Source: Chara braunii
Lineage: Eukaryota > Streptophyta > Charophyceae > Charales > Characeae
Reading direction: 5' to 3'
DNA: 20,259 bases
Assembly: GCA_003427395.1 (NCBI GenBank)
Contig: BFEA01000008.1
Coordinates: forward strand, 4,815,728-4,835,986
Shown here one piece after another: positions 1 through 8,500 of the stretch. The stretch's first letter is position 1, and each line of letters begins with the position of its first letter. The notes beneath the pieces are model-generated. The model was not told the DNA's origin. It made no database searches and worked only from the letters and a program-made list of their open reading frames with translations. The position numbers and the translations under genes were made by a program.

Positions 1-56
<56 letters not shown>
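1..56. repeat. (TA)n microsatellite
   Basis: Uninterrupted TA dinucleotides from the window edge, so the true length is unknown. Confidence 0.97.
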
Positions 57-57
<1 letters not shown>

Positions 58-614
58 TTGTGAATGGGATCGTAGTTTGTCAGGATCGGAAAGTCATTTG
101 TCTAAGTTTTGTTTGAGAGAATAGGAAACTACAAAGGGATCGACCCTGGCATTCTCACATGATGAGCAAAGTAAACACAAAGTCATTTTCATAGTTAGTT
201 AAGCGTGGAAGACTGTCCGAGAAATCGACCTGATTAGATGAGTTAGCACCTCGGGGCTCGACATACGGGTCAGTCTTAAGGCGTTCTACCGCGCGTATGC
301 CTATGCTACGGCGATCAAGAAAACGCCCTCGGCTGACCTACCTCTGCGATTGCATATAAAAGCCTTCCTATGTGGGTCAGTAGTTCAACAAGGATATGCC
401 CACCTAAGGGATGGTGACAGCTCCCGCAGGTGGAGGTATGTTGTACCTCGCGGGACCCTAACTTGTCCTAGGGAGTCGCGAGAGGTATAACACGCGCGCA
501 CGGTCGGAGTTGGTATTTCGCTAAAGAGACAAAGAAACTCCTGCGTGACACGACCGTGAGGTCTAACACCAAAAACTTACTTTGCGTCTGGGTGTGAGAC
601 CGCCGCGCGCGACA
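57..614. other. Non-coding stretch without a recognisable gene
   Basis: No convincing ORF. It contains a TATA-like box at 355-362. At 421-442 a short block (CTCCCGCAGGTGGAG then GTATGTT) resembles the 5' end of the gene starting at 2330. The block sits in a near-palindrome (about 420-457). The stretch could be a remnant promoter/5' leader or a piece of LTR, but no second LTR copy is visible. Confidence 0.5.
355..362 (+). promoter_or_regulatory. TATA-like box (TATAAAAG)
   Basis: A perfect TATAAAAG match lies about 66 bp upstream of the block at 421-442 that resembles the exon-1/donor region at 2315-2349. No ORF follows it, so it may be a dead promoter copy. Confidence 0.3.
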
Positions 615-866
615 GCGGTGAGCGCCAAGAGAGGAAGAAGGCAGTGGGAGAGAAGGAGGAGTAGGAGAGGAAGAGGAGCAGGCGGGGAGGAGGAGCAAGC
701 GAGGAGGAGGGAAGAGGTTCACAGGGAAGACTATGAGGAGGAGGAGGAGGAGGAGGAGGAAGAGTAGGAAGAGTAGGAGGAAAGGGTCGACGCCAGCGAG
801 GAGGAGGAGGTGGAGGAGGAGGAGGAGGAGGAGGAAGAGTAAAATAGGAACAAGAGGAGGAGGGAA
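615..866. repeat. GGA-rich low-complexity block, copy 1
   Basis: Purine-rich (GGA)n-like sequence starting with CGGTGAGCGCCA. It is a diverged direct copy of the block at 1077-1300. The proline/leucine-rich minus-strand ORFs over it are simple-sequence artefacts. Confidence 0.85.
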
Positions 867-867
867 G

Positions 868-1027
868 TTTTTTTTTTTTTTTTTGCAATCAATTAATCAA
901 TCAATTGATTGATTGATTGATTGATTCCATCGGATCTTGAAATCGATCTGCAAGTTCTGGGATTTTTTTTTTATTATTATTATTTTTTTGATTGGTTGGT
1001 CGACAAACGAAAAAAAAAAAAAAAAAA
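868..1027. repeat. Poly-T, AATC/GATT palindrome, T-rich and poly-A tracts
   Basis: T17 lies at 868-884. A perfect 20-bp palindrome at 895-914 is centred on CAATTG and followed by GATT repeats. A T-rich ATT tract spans about 962-989 and a poly-A tract about 1011-1027. All are simple repeats. Confidence 0.85.
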
Positions 1028-1076
1028 GTCCGCCATCTGGCGTTGTGTAGATAGGATCTGCCATTTGTAGTCTGTG

Positions 1077-1300
1077 CGGTGAGCGCCAGGTGGGCGGTGA
1101 GCGCCAGGAGAGGGAGGAGGCGGTAGAAGAGAAGGAGGAGTAGGAAGAGGAGGAGGAATAGGCGAGGAGGAGGAGCAGGCGAGGAGGAGGAGCAGGCGAG
1201 GAGGAGGGAAGAGGTTGACAGGGAAGACTAGGAGGAGGAGGAGGAGGAAGAAGAGTAGAAGAGAAGGGCCGACGCCGGTGAGGAAGAGTAGGAAGACTGT
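1077..1300. repeat. GGA-rich low-complexity block, copy 2
   Basis: Diverged direct repeat of 615-866. It shares GTGAGCGCCAGGAGAGG, the GAGGAGGGAAGAGGTTGACAG-like stretch and the following GCCGACGCC segment. The CGGTGAGCGCCAGG start is itself duplicated (1077 and 1095). Confidence 0.8.
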
Positions 1301-1399
1301 TATTTGGTGTATTTTGAGTTGCTCTTCTGCTCTCCGTTCGAGGTCGTGATTATCTGCGGTCATATGTATGATGCGGTATGGTTTCTAGAGTTCACTATC

Positions 1400-1920
1400 A
1401 CGCTTATTCACGAAAAAAAGAAATATCCAATCGGTTCGATTGAATCTTGATTTCGAAATCAAGATCAAAGCGAATCGATTGAATCGGTTGATGATCAATA
1501 TGCAATTCGATTTGTTTCATTTCATTCGTTTTTTTTTTTGACATATAGACTGATTGATTGATTGATTGATTGTTTGATGGGCTCGGACTATCCAATCGAA
1601 TTAATCGACTCGATCGGATCGTGAAATCAAGATCCAATCGAATCAATCGAGTCGATCGGATCGTGAAATCAAGATCCAATCGATTCGTTGTTTTTTTATT
1701 GATTGATTGATTGGCTGATTGAACGATTGATTGTTTCAGAGTATCCAATGGAATAAATCCATTCGAATGGATTCCACTCGAATGTACCTGTTCCTGTTCC
1801 AACCTTTGATTGATTTCATTGGAATGGATTTATTCCATTGGATCTTGATTGATTGGATGTTCCTGTTCCAACCTTTTTCCTTCATTGATGGATTGATTGT
1901 TTGATCGACTGATCGGTTTG
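1400..1920. repeat. GATT/AATC-rich repeat DNA with a 42-bp tandem repeat and inverted repeats
   Basis: Contains a perfect 22-bp palindrome at 1444-1465 centred on TTCGAA and GATT runs at about 1550-1572 and 1700-1735. A 42-bp tandem duplication has GTGAAATCAAG at both 1621 and 1663. A perfect 22-bp inverted repeat (1743-1764 and 1822-1843) has a 57-nt spacer. The minus-strand ORFs rich in Asn/Gln/Ser/Ile are translations of the repeats, not genes. Confidence 0.85.
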
Positions 1921-2149
1921 TTGGAAAAGGGGGTCCACCATCTAGCCGACATCTGCTCGCAGTCGGGGAAGCTGCTGACGTCACCGACTGCGCTTACGTA
2001 GTCTAGATAGGATCTCTCATTGAATGTCGTACTGATCAATAGCAAGATACATCGCTGATTAGTGTCGTCTAACATTGTGGAGGGCCGAGCTTTGACACGT
2101 TCATTGACACTTCGTTAACTTACATGTTTCATTGTCCATTGTTTGCCAG
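1921..2149. other. Upstream flank of the TATA box at 2150
   Basis: Non-repetitive, no gene. It shares GTCC(A/G)CCATCT and GTCTAGATAGGATCT-like pieces with 1028-1065, so part of it is an older direct duplication. It may hold promoter elements for the downstream gene, but none can be named with confidence. Confidence 0.5.
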
Positions 2150-2158
2150 TATAAAAGG
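2150..2158 (+). promoter_or_regulatory. TATA box (TATAAAAGG) of the large gene
   Basis: Near-consensus TATA box 180 bp upstream of the ATG at 2330. A start of transcription about 30 bp downstream would give a leader of about 150 nt. Its position directly before a short coding exon with a good splice donor supports a real or recently real RNA polymerase II promoter. Confidence 0.6.
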
Positions 2159-2329
2159 CGGAGCTGTGACGAGGGCGAAGCGTCGACGAGGCTACTACAT
2201 AGCGCCGACCCAATTGTGTAACTGCATCGCCCATCAACCGTCGTTGTGATATATCCGTTTAAGGTCACCACCACGACCATTCAGCGCAACCATCCAGCAC
2301 CCCATCGGGACGGCCTCCCGCAGGCGGAG

Positions 2330-2342
2330 ATGGCATCCAAAG
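2330..2342 (+). CDS. Candidate 13-nt coding exon 1 (M-A-S-K plus one base)
   Basis: ATG GCA TCC AAA G is followed directly by GTATGTT, a good splice donor (AAAG|GTATGT). Joined to the acceptor at 5193/5194 (CTCCTCAG|GG), the split codon becomes GGG and the reading continues G-V-S-T-P-K into the long ORF without a frame change. A frame match is expected by chance one time in three; the combination of TATA box, ATG, donor and pyrimidine-rich acceptor is what makes the model attractive. The alternative is that translation begins at an internal ATG at 5163 in the same frame, with no exon here. Confidence 0.45.
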
Positions 2343-5193
2343 GTATGTTATGCAGGCCTTTTTTTGTCTGTGTGTTGTGGCTTTCCATTGTTTGTTTTTT
2401 ATTCCATCGTCAAAACGGCGGACCCTCCGTAAGAGTTGTTGTGGTTGCAGCAGCTGCTGGTGCTCTCTCTAGGCCCATGTCTTCCCTTCGATGGTCCGGC
2501 GTCGTCAAGGCACCAGACCATCGGATGGTCCCGTGTCGTCGAGGCGCCGGACCATCGAGGCGTCGGTCACAACAGCTATTGGTGCTGCTCATCCCACTGT
2601 TGCGGCAGCTGCTGTGGTTGGAGTTGTTGCGGTTGCAGCAGCTGCTAGTGCTCCTGCTGGGTCCTCTGCTGGTGTAGCTGTTGTGCCCCTGTCTTCCCTC
2701 CGATGGTCCGGCGTCGTCGAGGCGCCAGACCATCGAGGCGTCCGGCACAGCAGTTGCAGACGCTGCTGTTCCCACTGCGATTGCAGCAGCTGTTGGCGCT
2801 GCTGTTCCCACTGTTGCTGTGACATCTAAGTAAGGGTTGGAGTAGATGGCACAACTGCTTTGCCCCTGTCTTTCCTCCGATGGTCCGGTGTCGTTAAGGC
2901 GCCAGACCATCGGATGGTCCAGCATTGTCGAGGCGCCAGACCATCAAGGCGCCCGGCACAGCAGCCGCAGACGCTGTTGTTCCCACTGTTACTCTGTCAT
3001 CTAGGTAAGGGTTGGAGTAGATGTTGCGGTTGGAGTTGTTGCAGTTGCAGCAGCCGCTGGCGCTGCTGTTCCCACTATTACTTTGACATCTAAGTAAGGG
3101 TTGAAGTAGATGGCACAGCTGTTGTGGCCCTGTCTTCCCTCCGATGGTGCGGCGTCGTCAAGGCGCCAGACCATCGGATGGTCCGGCGTCGCCGAGGCGC
3201 CGGACCATCGAGGCATCGGTCACATCAGCTGCTGATGCTGCTCATCCCACTGTTGCTGCAGCTGCTGCAGTTGGAGTTGCTGCGGTTGCAGCAGCTGCTG
3301 GTGCTCCTGCTGGGTCCCTCTGCTGGTGCAGTTGTTGTGCCCCTGTCTTCCCTCCGATGGTCCGACGTCGTCAAGGCGCCAGACCTTCGGATGGTCCGGC
3401 GTCGTCGAGGCGCCGGACCATCGAGGCGTCCGGCACAGCAGTTGCAGACGCTGTTGTTCCCACTGCGGTTGCAACAGTTGCTGGCGCTGTTGTTCCCACT
3501 GTTGCTGTAACATCTAAGGGTTGGAGTAGATGGCACAGCTGCTGTGCCCCTGTCTTCCCTCCGATGGTCCGGCGTCGTCAAGGCGCCATACCATCGGATG
3601 GTTCGGCGTCGTCGAGGCGTTGGACCATCGAGGCGTCGGTCACAGCAGTTGTTGATGTTGCTCATCCCACTGTTTCTGCAGCTGCTGCGGTTGGAGTTGC
3701 TGTCATTGCAGCAACTGCTGGTGCTCCTGCTGGGTCCCTCTGCTGGTGCAACTGTTGTGCCCCTGTCATCCCTCCGATGGTCCAGCGTCGTTAAGGCGCC
3801 AGACCTTCGGATGGTCCAGCGTCGTCGAGGCGCCGGACCATGGAGGCGTCCGACACAGCAGGTGCAGACGCTGCTCTTCCCACTGCAATTGCAGCAGCTG
3901 CTGGCGCTGTTGTTCTCACTGTTGCTGTGACATGTAAGTAAGGGTTGGAGTAAATGGCACAACTGTTGTGCCTCTTTCTTTCCTCCGATGGTCCGACGTC
4001 GTAAAGGCGCCAGACCATCAGATGGTCCGGCGTCGTCGAGGCGCGAGACCGTCGAGGCGTCTGGCACAGCAGCTGCAGACGCTGCTGTTCCCATTGTTGT
4101 TGTGCCATCTAAGTAAGGGTTGGAGTAGATGCTGCGGTTGGAGTTGTTGTGGTTGCAGCAGCTGCTGGCGCTGCTGTTCTCACTGTTGTTGTGACATCTA
4201 AGTAAGGGTTGGAGTAGATGGCACAGTTGTTGTGCTCCTGTCTTCCCTCCGATGATCCGGCGTCGTCAAGGCGCCCGACCATCGGATGGTCCAGCGTCGT
4301 CGAGGCGCCGGACCATCGAGGCTACCAGCAGAGCAGATGCAGACGCTGCTGTTCCCACTGTTGTTGTGCCATCCAAGTAAGGGTTGAAGTAGATGTTGCG
4401 ATTGGAGTTATTGCGGTTGCAGCAGCTGCTGGCGCTGTTGTTCCCACTGTTGCTCTGACATCTAAGTAAGGGTTGGAGTAGATGGCACAGTTGCTGTGCC
4501 CTTGTCTTCCCTCCGATGGTCCGGCGTCCTCAAGGCGCCAGACCATCGGACGGTCCGGCGTCGTCGAGGCACCACATCATCTGATGGTCCGGCGTAGTCG
4601 AGGCGCCGGACCATCGAGGCTATCGGCAGAGCAGATGCAGACGCTGCTGTTCCTTTTGTTGCTGTGCCATCCAAGTAAGGGTTGGAGTAGATGCTGTGGT
4701 TGGATTTGCTGCGCTTGCAGCAGCTGATGGTGCTCCTGCTGGGTCCCTCTGCTGGTGCGGCCGCTATGCCCCTATCTTTCCTCCGATGGTCTGGCGTCGT
4801 CAAGGCGCCAGACCATCGGATGGCCCGGCGTCGTCGAGGCGCCAGACCATCGAAGCGTCCGGCACAGCAGCTGCAGACGCTGTTGTTCCCACCTGTGCCA
4901 TCTAAGTAAGGGTTGGAGTAGATGCTGCGGTTGGATTTGCTACGGTTGCAGCAGTTGCTGGTTCTCCTGTTGGGTCCCTCTATTGGTGCAGCTGCTGTGC
5001 CCCTATCTTTCCTCCGATGGTCCGGTGTCGTCGAGGCGCCAGACCATCGGATGTTCCTGTACTGCTGACTATCGGCAGCTTGCTGTTGTCACTGGTTTTG
5101 GACGCCTTTCACCGCCCCTTCTTCTTAACCTCCGTTTGTTCCGTTTGTTACGTCGGTGTCGGATGCGGTGTTATGCAGATGCTTGCTCCTCAG
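2343..5193 (+). other. Candidate 2.85-kb intron filled by minisatellite
   Basis: Begins GTATGTTATG and ends TTGCTCCTCAG. The interior is almost entirely the repeat array at 2405-5085, which also contains donor-like TAGGTAAGG or AAGTAAGG in many units. Intron status is inferred from the matching frame and splice consensus; no transcript is available. Confidence 0.42.
2405..5085. repeat. Higher-order minisatellite with periodic hairpins and CAG/CTG-rich segments
   Basis: Units are marked by GATGGTCCGGCG near 2490, 2702, 2879, 3143, 3356, 3563, 3776, 3987, 4251, 4515, 4785 and 5016. Spacing is about 207-213 bp in the middle, where two unit types alternate to give a period of about 420 bp. It is about 264-270 bp in the later part, with one spacing of 177. 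Many units carry an inverted repeat: at 3390-3422, GATGGTCCGGCG, 9 nt, then CGCCGGACCATC, a perfect 12-bp stem. Between hairpins lie GCTGCTG/GTTGCAGCAG-rich segments and a repeated TAAGTAAGGGTTGGAGTAGATG motif. ORFs in several frames and both strands here arise from the periodic structure. Confidence 0.9.
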
Positions 5194-5750
5194 GGGTCTC
5201 TACGCCGAAGGTTGTCGGAAGGGCGGTCACGTTCCAAGAGAAGTATTGGGCAATCGATTGGCACCTCGGTATGAAAATCCCCTGTTGTGGGCCAGTTATT
5301 TTTTTGCGGAATGAGAGTAGCGGTTACTACCCATGCGGGGGTATCAAGACTTACTCGTTTGATAAGAGCATGCTTGACGAGGAGTACATGAGATTCCATC
5401 TCACGACGTGTTTCAACATCGACGGTCATGAGGTGCCTGACAACTACAAGCTCATGTCTCTCCACGTCGAGAAGTTCCAAGGTTACAGCATCCGCGCTGC
5501 ATCAATGTCTCCGTTCGACAAGTCGAAGAAGAAGGATGCGTCGCAGATAGTGATGCTCAGGTCGTTCGAGTTCCTCAAACGCGTTAATTGCTATAAGGTG
5601 TCGAACCATATCGTGACGATTGACAACAACCTGCAGTTGTCAACTCCCTTCGTGCCCTTCGACTGTGATCTTGGAGATTTCGCAGACATGGTGCGACGTA
5701 ACAAGCTGCAGGCGATGGGCCAACTATTTTGCGAACCACCGTCTCTGTGA
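5163..5750 (+). CDS. N-terminal coding segment, unrecognised domain
   Basis: An open frame of 195 codons counted from the ATG at 5163; coding character is clear from about 5194 (G-V-S-T-P-K). Upstream of 5163 the same frame only translates the repeat array. The protein is well-mixed and globular in composition, with features such as WAIDWHLG, CCGPVIFLRNE, EYMRFHLTTCFNIDG, FDKSKKKDAS and PFDCDLGDFADM. I do not recognise the domain. There is no signal peptide or membrane segment. The frame closes at TGA 5748-5750, but the next frame opens at 5729 and continues as coding, so a one-base indel near 5730-5750 most likely separates two parts of one protein. If the minisatellite intron is real, residues from 5194 on are exon 2 and the protein begins M-A-S-K-G. 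Confidence 0.65.
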   Translation: MRCYADACSSGVSTPKVVGRAVTFQEKYWAIDWHLGMKIPCCGPVIFLRNESSGYYPCGGIKTYSFDKSMLDEEYMRFHLTTCFNIDGHEVPDNYKLMSLHVEKFQGYSIRAASMSPFDKSKKKDASQIVMLRSFEFLKRVNCYKVSNHIVTIDNNLQLSTPFVPFDCDLGDFADMVRRNKLQAMGQLFCEPPSL

Positions 5751-7294
5751 GCTCGCCAAAGGCGGTAGGCAAGAGTTGTGGGGAGCCGAAAACATCCGCC
5801 CGTATGAGCAAAAGTGAGGTAGCATCGACACAGGCAAAGAGCGTGAGCAAATCAGCTTCTCTGCTCCGGCCGAAGGGTGTGTCTGCGACGCGGGCACCAT
5901 CACATGCAGAATATGCGGCACGCGTTTCTTTGACTCCGGCTGGCACTGGCCATGAGGATGACGACGAAAACACAGAGGAGGACTCGCGCTTCAGACAGTG
6001 GGACGGTGGGCAGTGGGCCGATGGCAATGACGTGAAAGACACAGAAGGGGACGACGCCGAACAACGGTTCCGCGACGGTGCACACGATGAAGAGGGAAGC
6101 TTGGAGGATGACTTGGCCGAAGACGATGGTAGTGAAGGCCAAGAGGATGGTGGTCACAAAGACGATGGGAGTGAAGAAGAAGAAAATGAGGATGCAAGTG
6201 ACGAAGACGCCACAAAACGGGAAGACAACTACGAAGGGGGGAGCGAAGGAGATGAGGGTGGGGCGGACGACGACGACGGCGGGAATAGAGGGTCGCAGAA
6301 AAGGCAGGAACAGTCTTCCCATGCCACAAGTCATGACGGTCCATCAGAAGATGACGATGTGTTGCATGGCACACAGAGGTCTGTGTGCATGCGCAAGTGG
6401 AAAATGAGATGTGAGAAAGCAGAGAAAGAGAAGTGGAGACAAGCTAAGCTCATCAGCCTACAGGCCTCAAAGGAGGCTTACAATAAATCCTTAGAGGCCC
6501 AATCCGCTAAACCAACAAAGGAAAAACGTGTACGAACTCGATCTTCCCAGAGACCGAAGAAGAAAGCAAAGGCCGAGGAGAAAAAGGAAGTGGCGGACTC
6601 TGGGGACAAAGCGGCAGGGGTCGATCCGAGACATACAGCGTCAAAGCCGAGAGAGTTGACCAACGACACTATCGACACCACGAGATGTTTTTTCCTAGAA
6701 TACGACGAGGACGGCAATGTGATAGATCGGCCTACCCAAGTGTTCGTTGACGTGGTCAAAATACTGTCCAACCCTTCGGAAGGCGTGCAATACAACCACA
6801 GGCCGTTGAACGAGATGTTTGTCACCTCCATCAGGGACGTAATGGAACACCCGGAAAAGCAGAAGGAGTGCGACAGAAACACGTGGATTCTTGCTCCTGT
6901 CGCTGAAGTGCAGAAGGATGACCGGAAACAGTGGGAATGCGTGAAGCCGGAAGAGTGGGATGATGACAAGGTTGCCTCCTACCATTGGTACACAGTCGCC
7001 GACCAATATACAGCGGAGGCAGCAAAGAGCCTGATCGATGCAAAATCGTCTGCTGACCACAAGTGGGGCGTGCATTATTGGAAGGCGCGGGTTGTGTATT
7101 TTGACGACGACCATTTGGAGGGGTATGCGTACATCTCCACGTTTGACAACACCAGGGAGACACGTGCTATCCCGTCGTCGTTTCAAATGGTTGTGACTAC
7201 TATAAGAGGACTGAAAGAAAGGACTGTACAGCGGGGCCAATATCAAGAGTTTGTACGGAAATCTATATGGATGATTTCTGACACATCACTCTAG
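5729..7294 (+). CDS. Acidic linker and ParB/Srx-like domain segment
   Basis: Open for 521 codons in the frame after the first segment; its nominal start at 5729 is a TTG and is not a real initiation site. Residues about 75-200 are very rich in Asp/Glu/Gly (codons 5950-6290), an unstructured acidic linker. Residues about 220-290 are Lys/Glu-rich and helical, with a nuclear-localisation-like basic patch (PKKKAKAEEKK, near 6550). From about 6665 to 7170 lies a globular part with a ParB-like pattern: VFVDVVKILSNP, YNHRPLNEMFVTSI, DRNTWILAPV, then ADQYTAEAAKSL (6998-7033), which matches the ParB GQH/GERR-type box, followed by KARVVYFDDDHLEGYAYIS. The box has Tyr where His or Arg is usual. It ends at TAG 7292, and the same frame stays open beyond. 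Confidence 0.65.
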   Translation: MRTTVSVSSPKAVGKSCGEPKTSARMSKSEVASTQAKSVSKSASLLRPKGVSATRAPSHAEYAARVSLTPAGTGHEDDDENTEEDSRFRQWDGGQWADGNDVKDTEGDDAEQRFRDGAHDEEGSLEDDLAEDDGSEGQEDGGHKDDGSEEEENEDASDEDATKREDNYEGGSEGDEGGADDDDGGNRGSQKRQEQSSHATSHDGPSEDDDVLHGTQRSVCMRKWKMRCEKAEKEKWRQAKLISLQASKEAYNKSLEAQSAKPTKEKRVRTRSSQRPKKKAKAEEKKEVADSGDKAAGVDPRHTASKPRELTNDTIDTTRCFFLEYDEDGNVIDRPTQVFVDVVKILSNPSEGVQYNHRPLNEMFVTSIRDVMEHPEKQKECDRNTWILAPVAEVQKDDRKQWECVKPEEWDDDKVASYHWYTVADQYTAEAAKSLIDAKSSADHKWGVHYWKARVVYFDDDHLEGYAYISTFDNTRETRAIPSSFQMVVTTIRGLKERTVQRGQYQEFVRKSIWMISDTSL

Positions 7295-7945
7295 AACCAG
7301 TCGTTGGCGAAAAGATTTGTGAGGAATTGGTCAAGCCTTTTGAGGTCTTACATGTGTCTTGCGGCGAGCAGCAGAGTTGTGTGGAATCTGGTTGAAAAGT
7401 TCTTTGACAAATGGGAAAAAGGCGAACTTTCATGGCAGGACGGCGTGAGACCAGTGGATCAGGAAGGGAAAGCAGGCGAGGCAGCAGGACCGAGCCCTGC
7501 AGCGAAGACGGTGAAAGGCAAAAAGGTGTTGGTGCACTACGTCCAGTCCAACAAAAGTTCGTCGGGTTTTTATGTTTGCATCAATGATCCCTTCGCGAGC
7601 GCATGGAAGGTGTTCGACGATTTCACATCAAGGGAGAAGGAAATGACCCTCGAGAAAATACTTGCGGAACACGTTGTTGTCACGAGCGGAAGGACATTTG
7701 TGAAAAAACTGATGAACATGCAAGACCTATACGTGGAGGTGAGAAGGGAGAGATATATGATTCGCATGTTTAATTATATCCTCTTCAAGATAGAGCAGAG
7801 GTCGAAGGAGGAGTTGAATGACAAGTTCTTCTTTGGCTACGATACCATAATGAGGCTGTTTGCACTGCGAGGGTTGACGACGGAGAAATGGGAAGAAACC
7901 AAGTCCAAGATCGTAGCAGAGAAGACTATCAATGTCCCAAAATGA
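7295..7945 (+). CDS. Central segment of the same protein, unrecognised
   Basis: Same frame as the ParB-like segment, separated only by the TAG at 7292-7294, so it is a continuation and not a separate gene. It reads as ordinary soluble protein: NQSLAKRFVRNW, SSRVVWNLVEKFFDKWEKG, a short Gly/Ala/Pro/Lys linker around 7450-7530, then VLVHYVQSNKSSSGFYVCIN, a Glu/Lys-rich helical stretch and FFFGYDTIMRLFALRGLTTEKW. I do not recognise a family. It closes at TGA 7943-7945, in a context (PK*LGG) where TGG for Trp or CGA for Arg could easily have been the ancestral codon; the frame again remains open afterwards. Confidence 0.5.
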   Translation, partial: NQSLAKRFVRNWSSLLRSYMCLAASSRVVWNLVEKFFDKWEKGELSWQDGVRPVDQEGKAGEAAGPSPAAKTVKGKKVLVHYVQSNKSSSGFYVCINDPFASAWKVFDDFTSREKEMTLEKILAEHVVVTSGRTFVKKLMNMQDLYVEVRRERYMIRMFNYILFKIEQRSKEELNDKFFFGYDTIMRLFALRGLTTEKWEETKSKIVAEKTINVPK

Positions 7946-8175
7946 TTGGGCGGCCTAGATGAGGCAAAACTAGGAAAAGAGAATGTCGGGAAGCACAAGG
8001 TGACGACTGCAATATATATAGTGTGTTCGTACTTCCTCAAGCTTTTCGTGCATGAGATTCTTGACGCAGTTGACCAATTGAGGGATGAGCTGAGGCGAAT
8101 CAGCTCAAATGCTCAGCACATAATGTGGGACAAGCGCAAAGATCACACGACGTATCTTCCTGTCTGCATCACACC
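7946..8175 (+). pseudogene. Continuation of central segment up to a frame change
   Basis: Same frame as 5729-7945: LGGLDEAKLGKENVGKHKV, then a helical stretch (IVCSYFLKLFVHEILDAVDQL) and HIMWDKRKDHTTYLPVCI. After about 8175 this frame stays open to 8446, but its product loses protein-like character while another frame gains it (next entry). The frame change, possibly with a small deletion, lies between about 8150 and 8190. Confidence 0.5.
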
Positions 8176-8195
8176 TATGGGACACACTGCACCCG

Positions 8196-8500
8196 GCAAA
8201 AGATTTGACTCGTGCCGTGAGAAAGCTGAGCTATCACCTTGCAGTATTGAACTTGGCTCCGTTGAGGAATCTCGACGCATGAAACGAGCAAAGGTTTCAC
8301 GAGCTCCGCCAAACGATGACGGTGTTATGCGGGTCGCATTGGGCGCTAATCGTATTCAGTGCATTGAAAGTCGAGGAAATGGTGTTGAGGAACGTCTTCA
8401 GGTGAGACAGTATGAGAGTTCTTCCTGGGCGTTGGCATCGTTATAGCGAAGCAGCATCATCCTGTGCTCAAGTTGGGAACCTTCCGTTGAGAGGGCGCGA
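8196..8500 (+). pseudogene. Methyltransferase-like segment in a shifted frame
   Basis: Read in the frame of codon 8361, this stretch gives DLTRAVRKLSYHLAVLNLA, then QTMTVLCGSHWALIVFSALK, VEEMVLRNVF, MRVLPGRWHRYSEAA and SSCAQVGNLPLRGRDL. It is interrupted by TGA at 8280 and 8403, both in places where CGA (Arg) would read naturally. This is a better protein than the ORF that spans it in the other frame (7946-8446). The run of beta-strand-like hydrophobic pieces fits an alpha/beta fold leading into the SAM-binding motif in the next piece. The family assignment depends mostly on that next piece. Confidence 0.45.

Noticed and set aside
57-500. LTR of a retrotransposon (TATA box, later TGGTAT near 511)
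   Set aside because: No second LTR, no gag-pol sequence and only a six-base match to a tRNA primer site.
468-1363. Proline/leucine/serine-rich minus-strand ORFs
   Set aside because: They are the complement of GGA-rich low-complexity blocks.
2246-4909. Many overlapping ORFs of 60-289 codons on both strands (Ala/Val/Arg- or Cys/Ser/Leu-rich)
   Set aside because: They are translations of one tandem repeat in all frames and directions, without domain structure; the best explanation is non-coding minisatellite in an intron.
2405-5085. CRISPR-like array
   Set aside because: Units are 180-270 bp with internal similarity throughout; there are no short identical repeats with unique spacers, and the context is eukaryotic.
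5900-6374. Minus-strand ORFs of 127-144 codons opposite the acidic linker
   Set aside because: Asp/Glu codons read backwards give Val/Phe/Ile- or His/Arg-rich shadows; the plus strand has the sensible protein.
7292-7945. Introns covering the stops at 7292 and 7943
   Set aside because: Coding sense is continuous in the same frame on both sides of each stop, with no donor and acceptor placed to remove them; point mutations are simpler.
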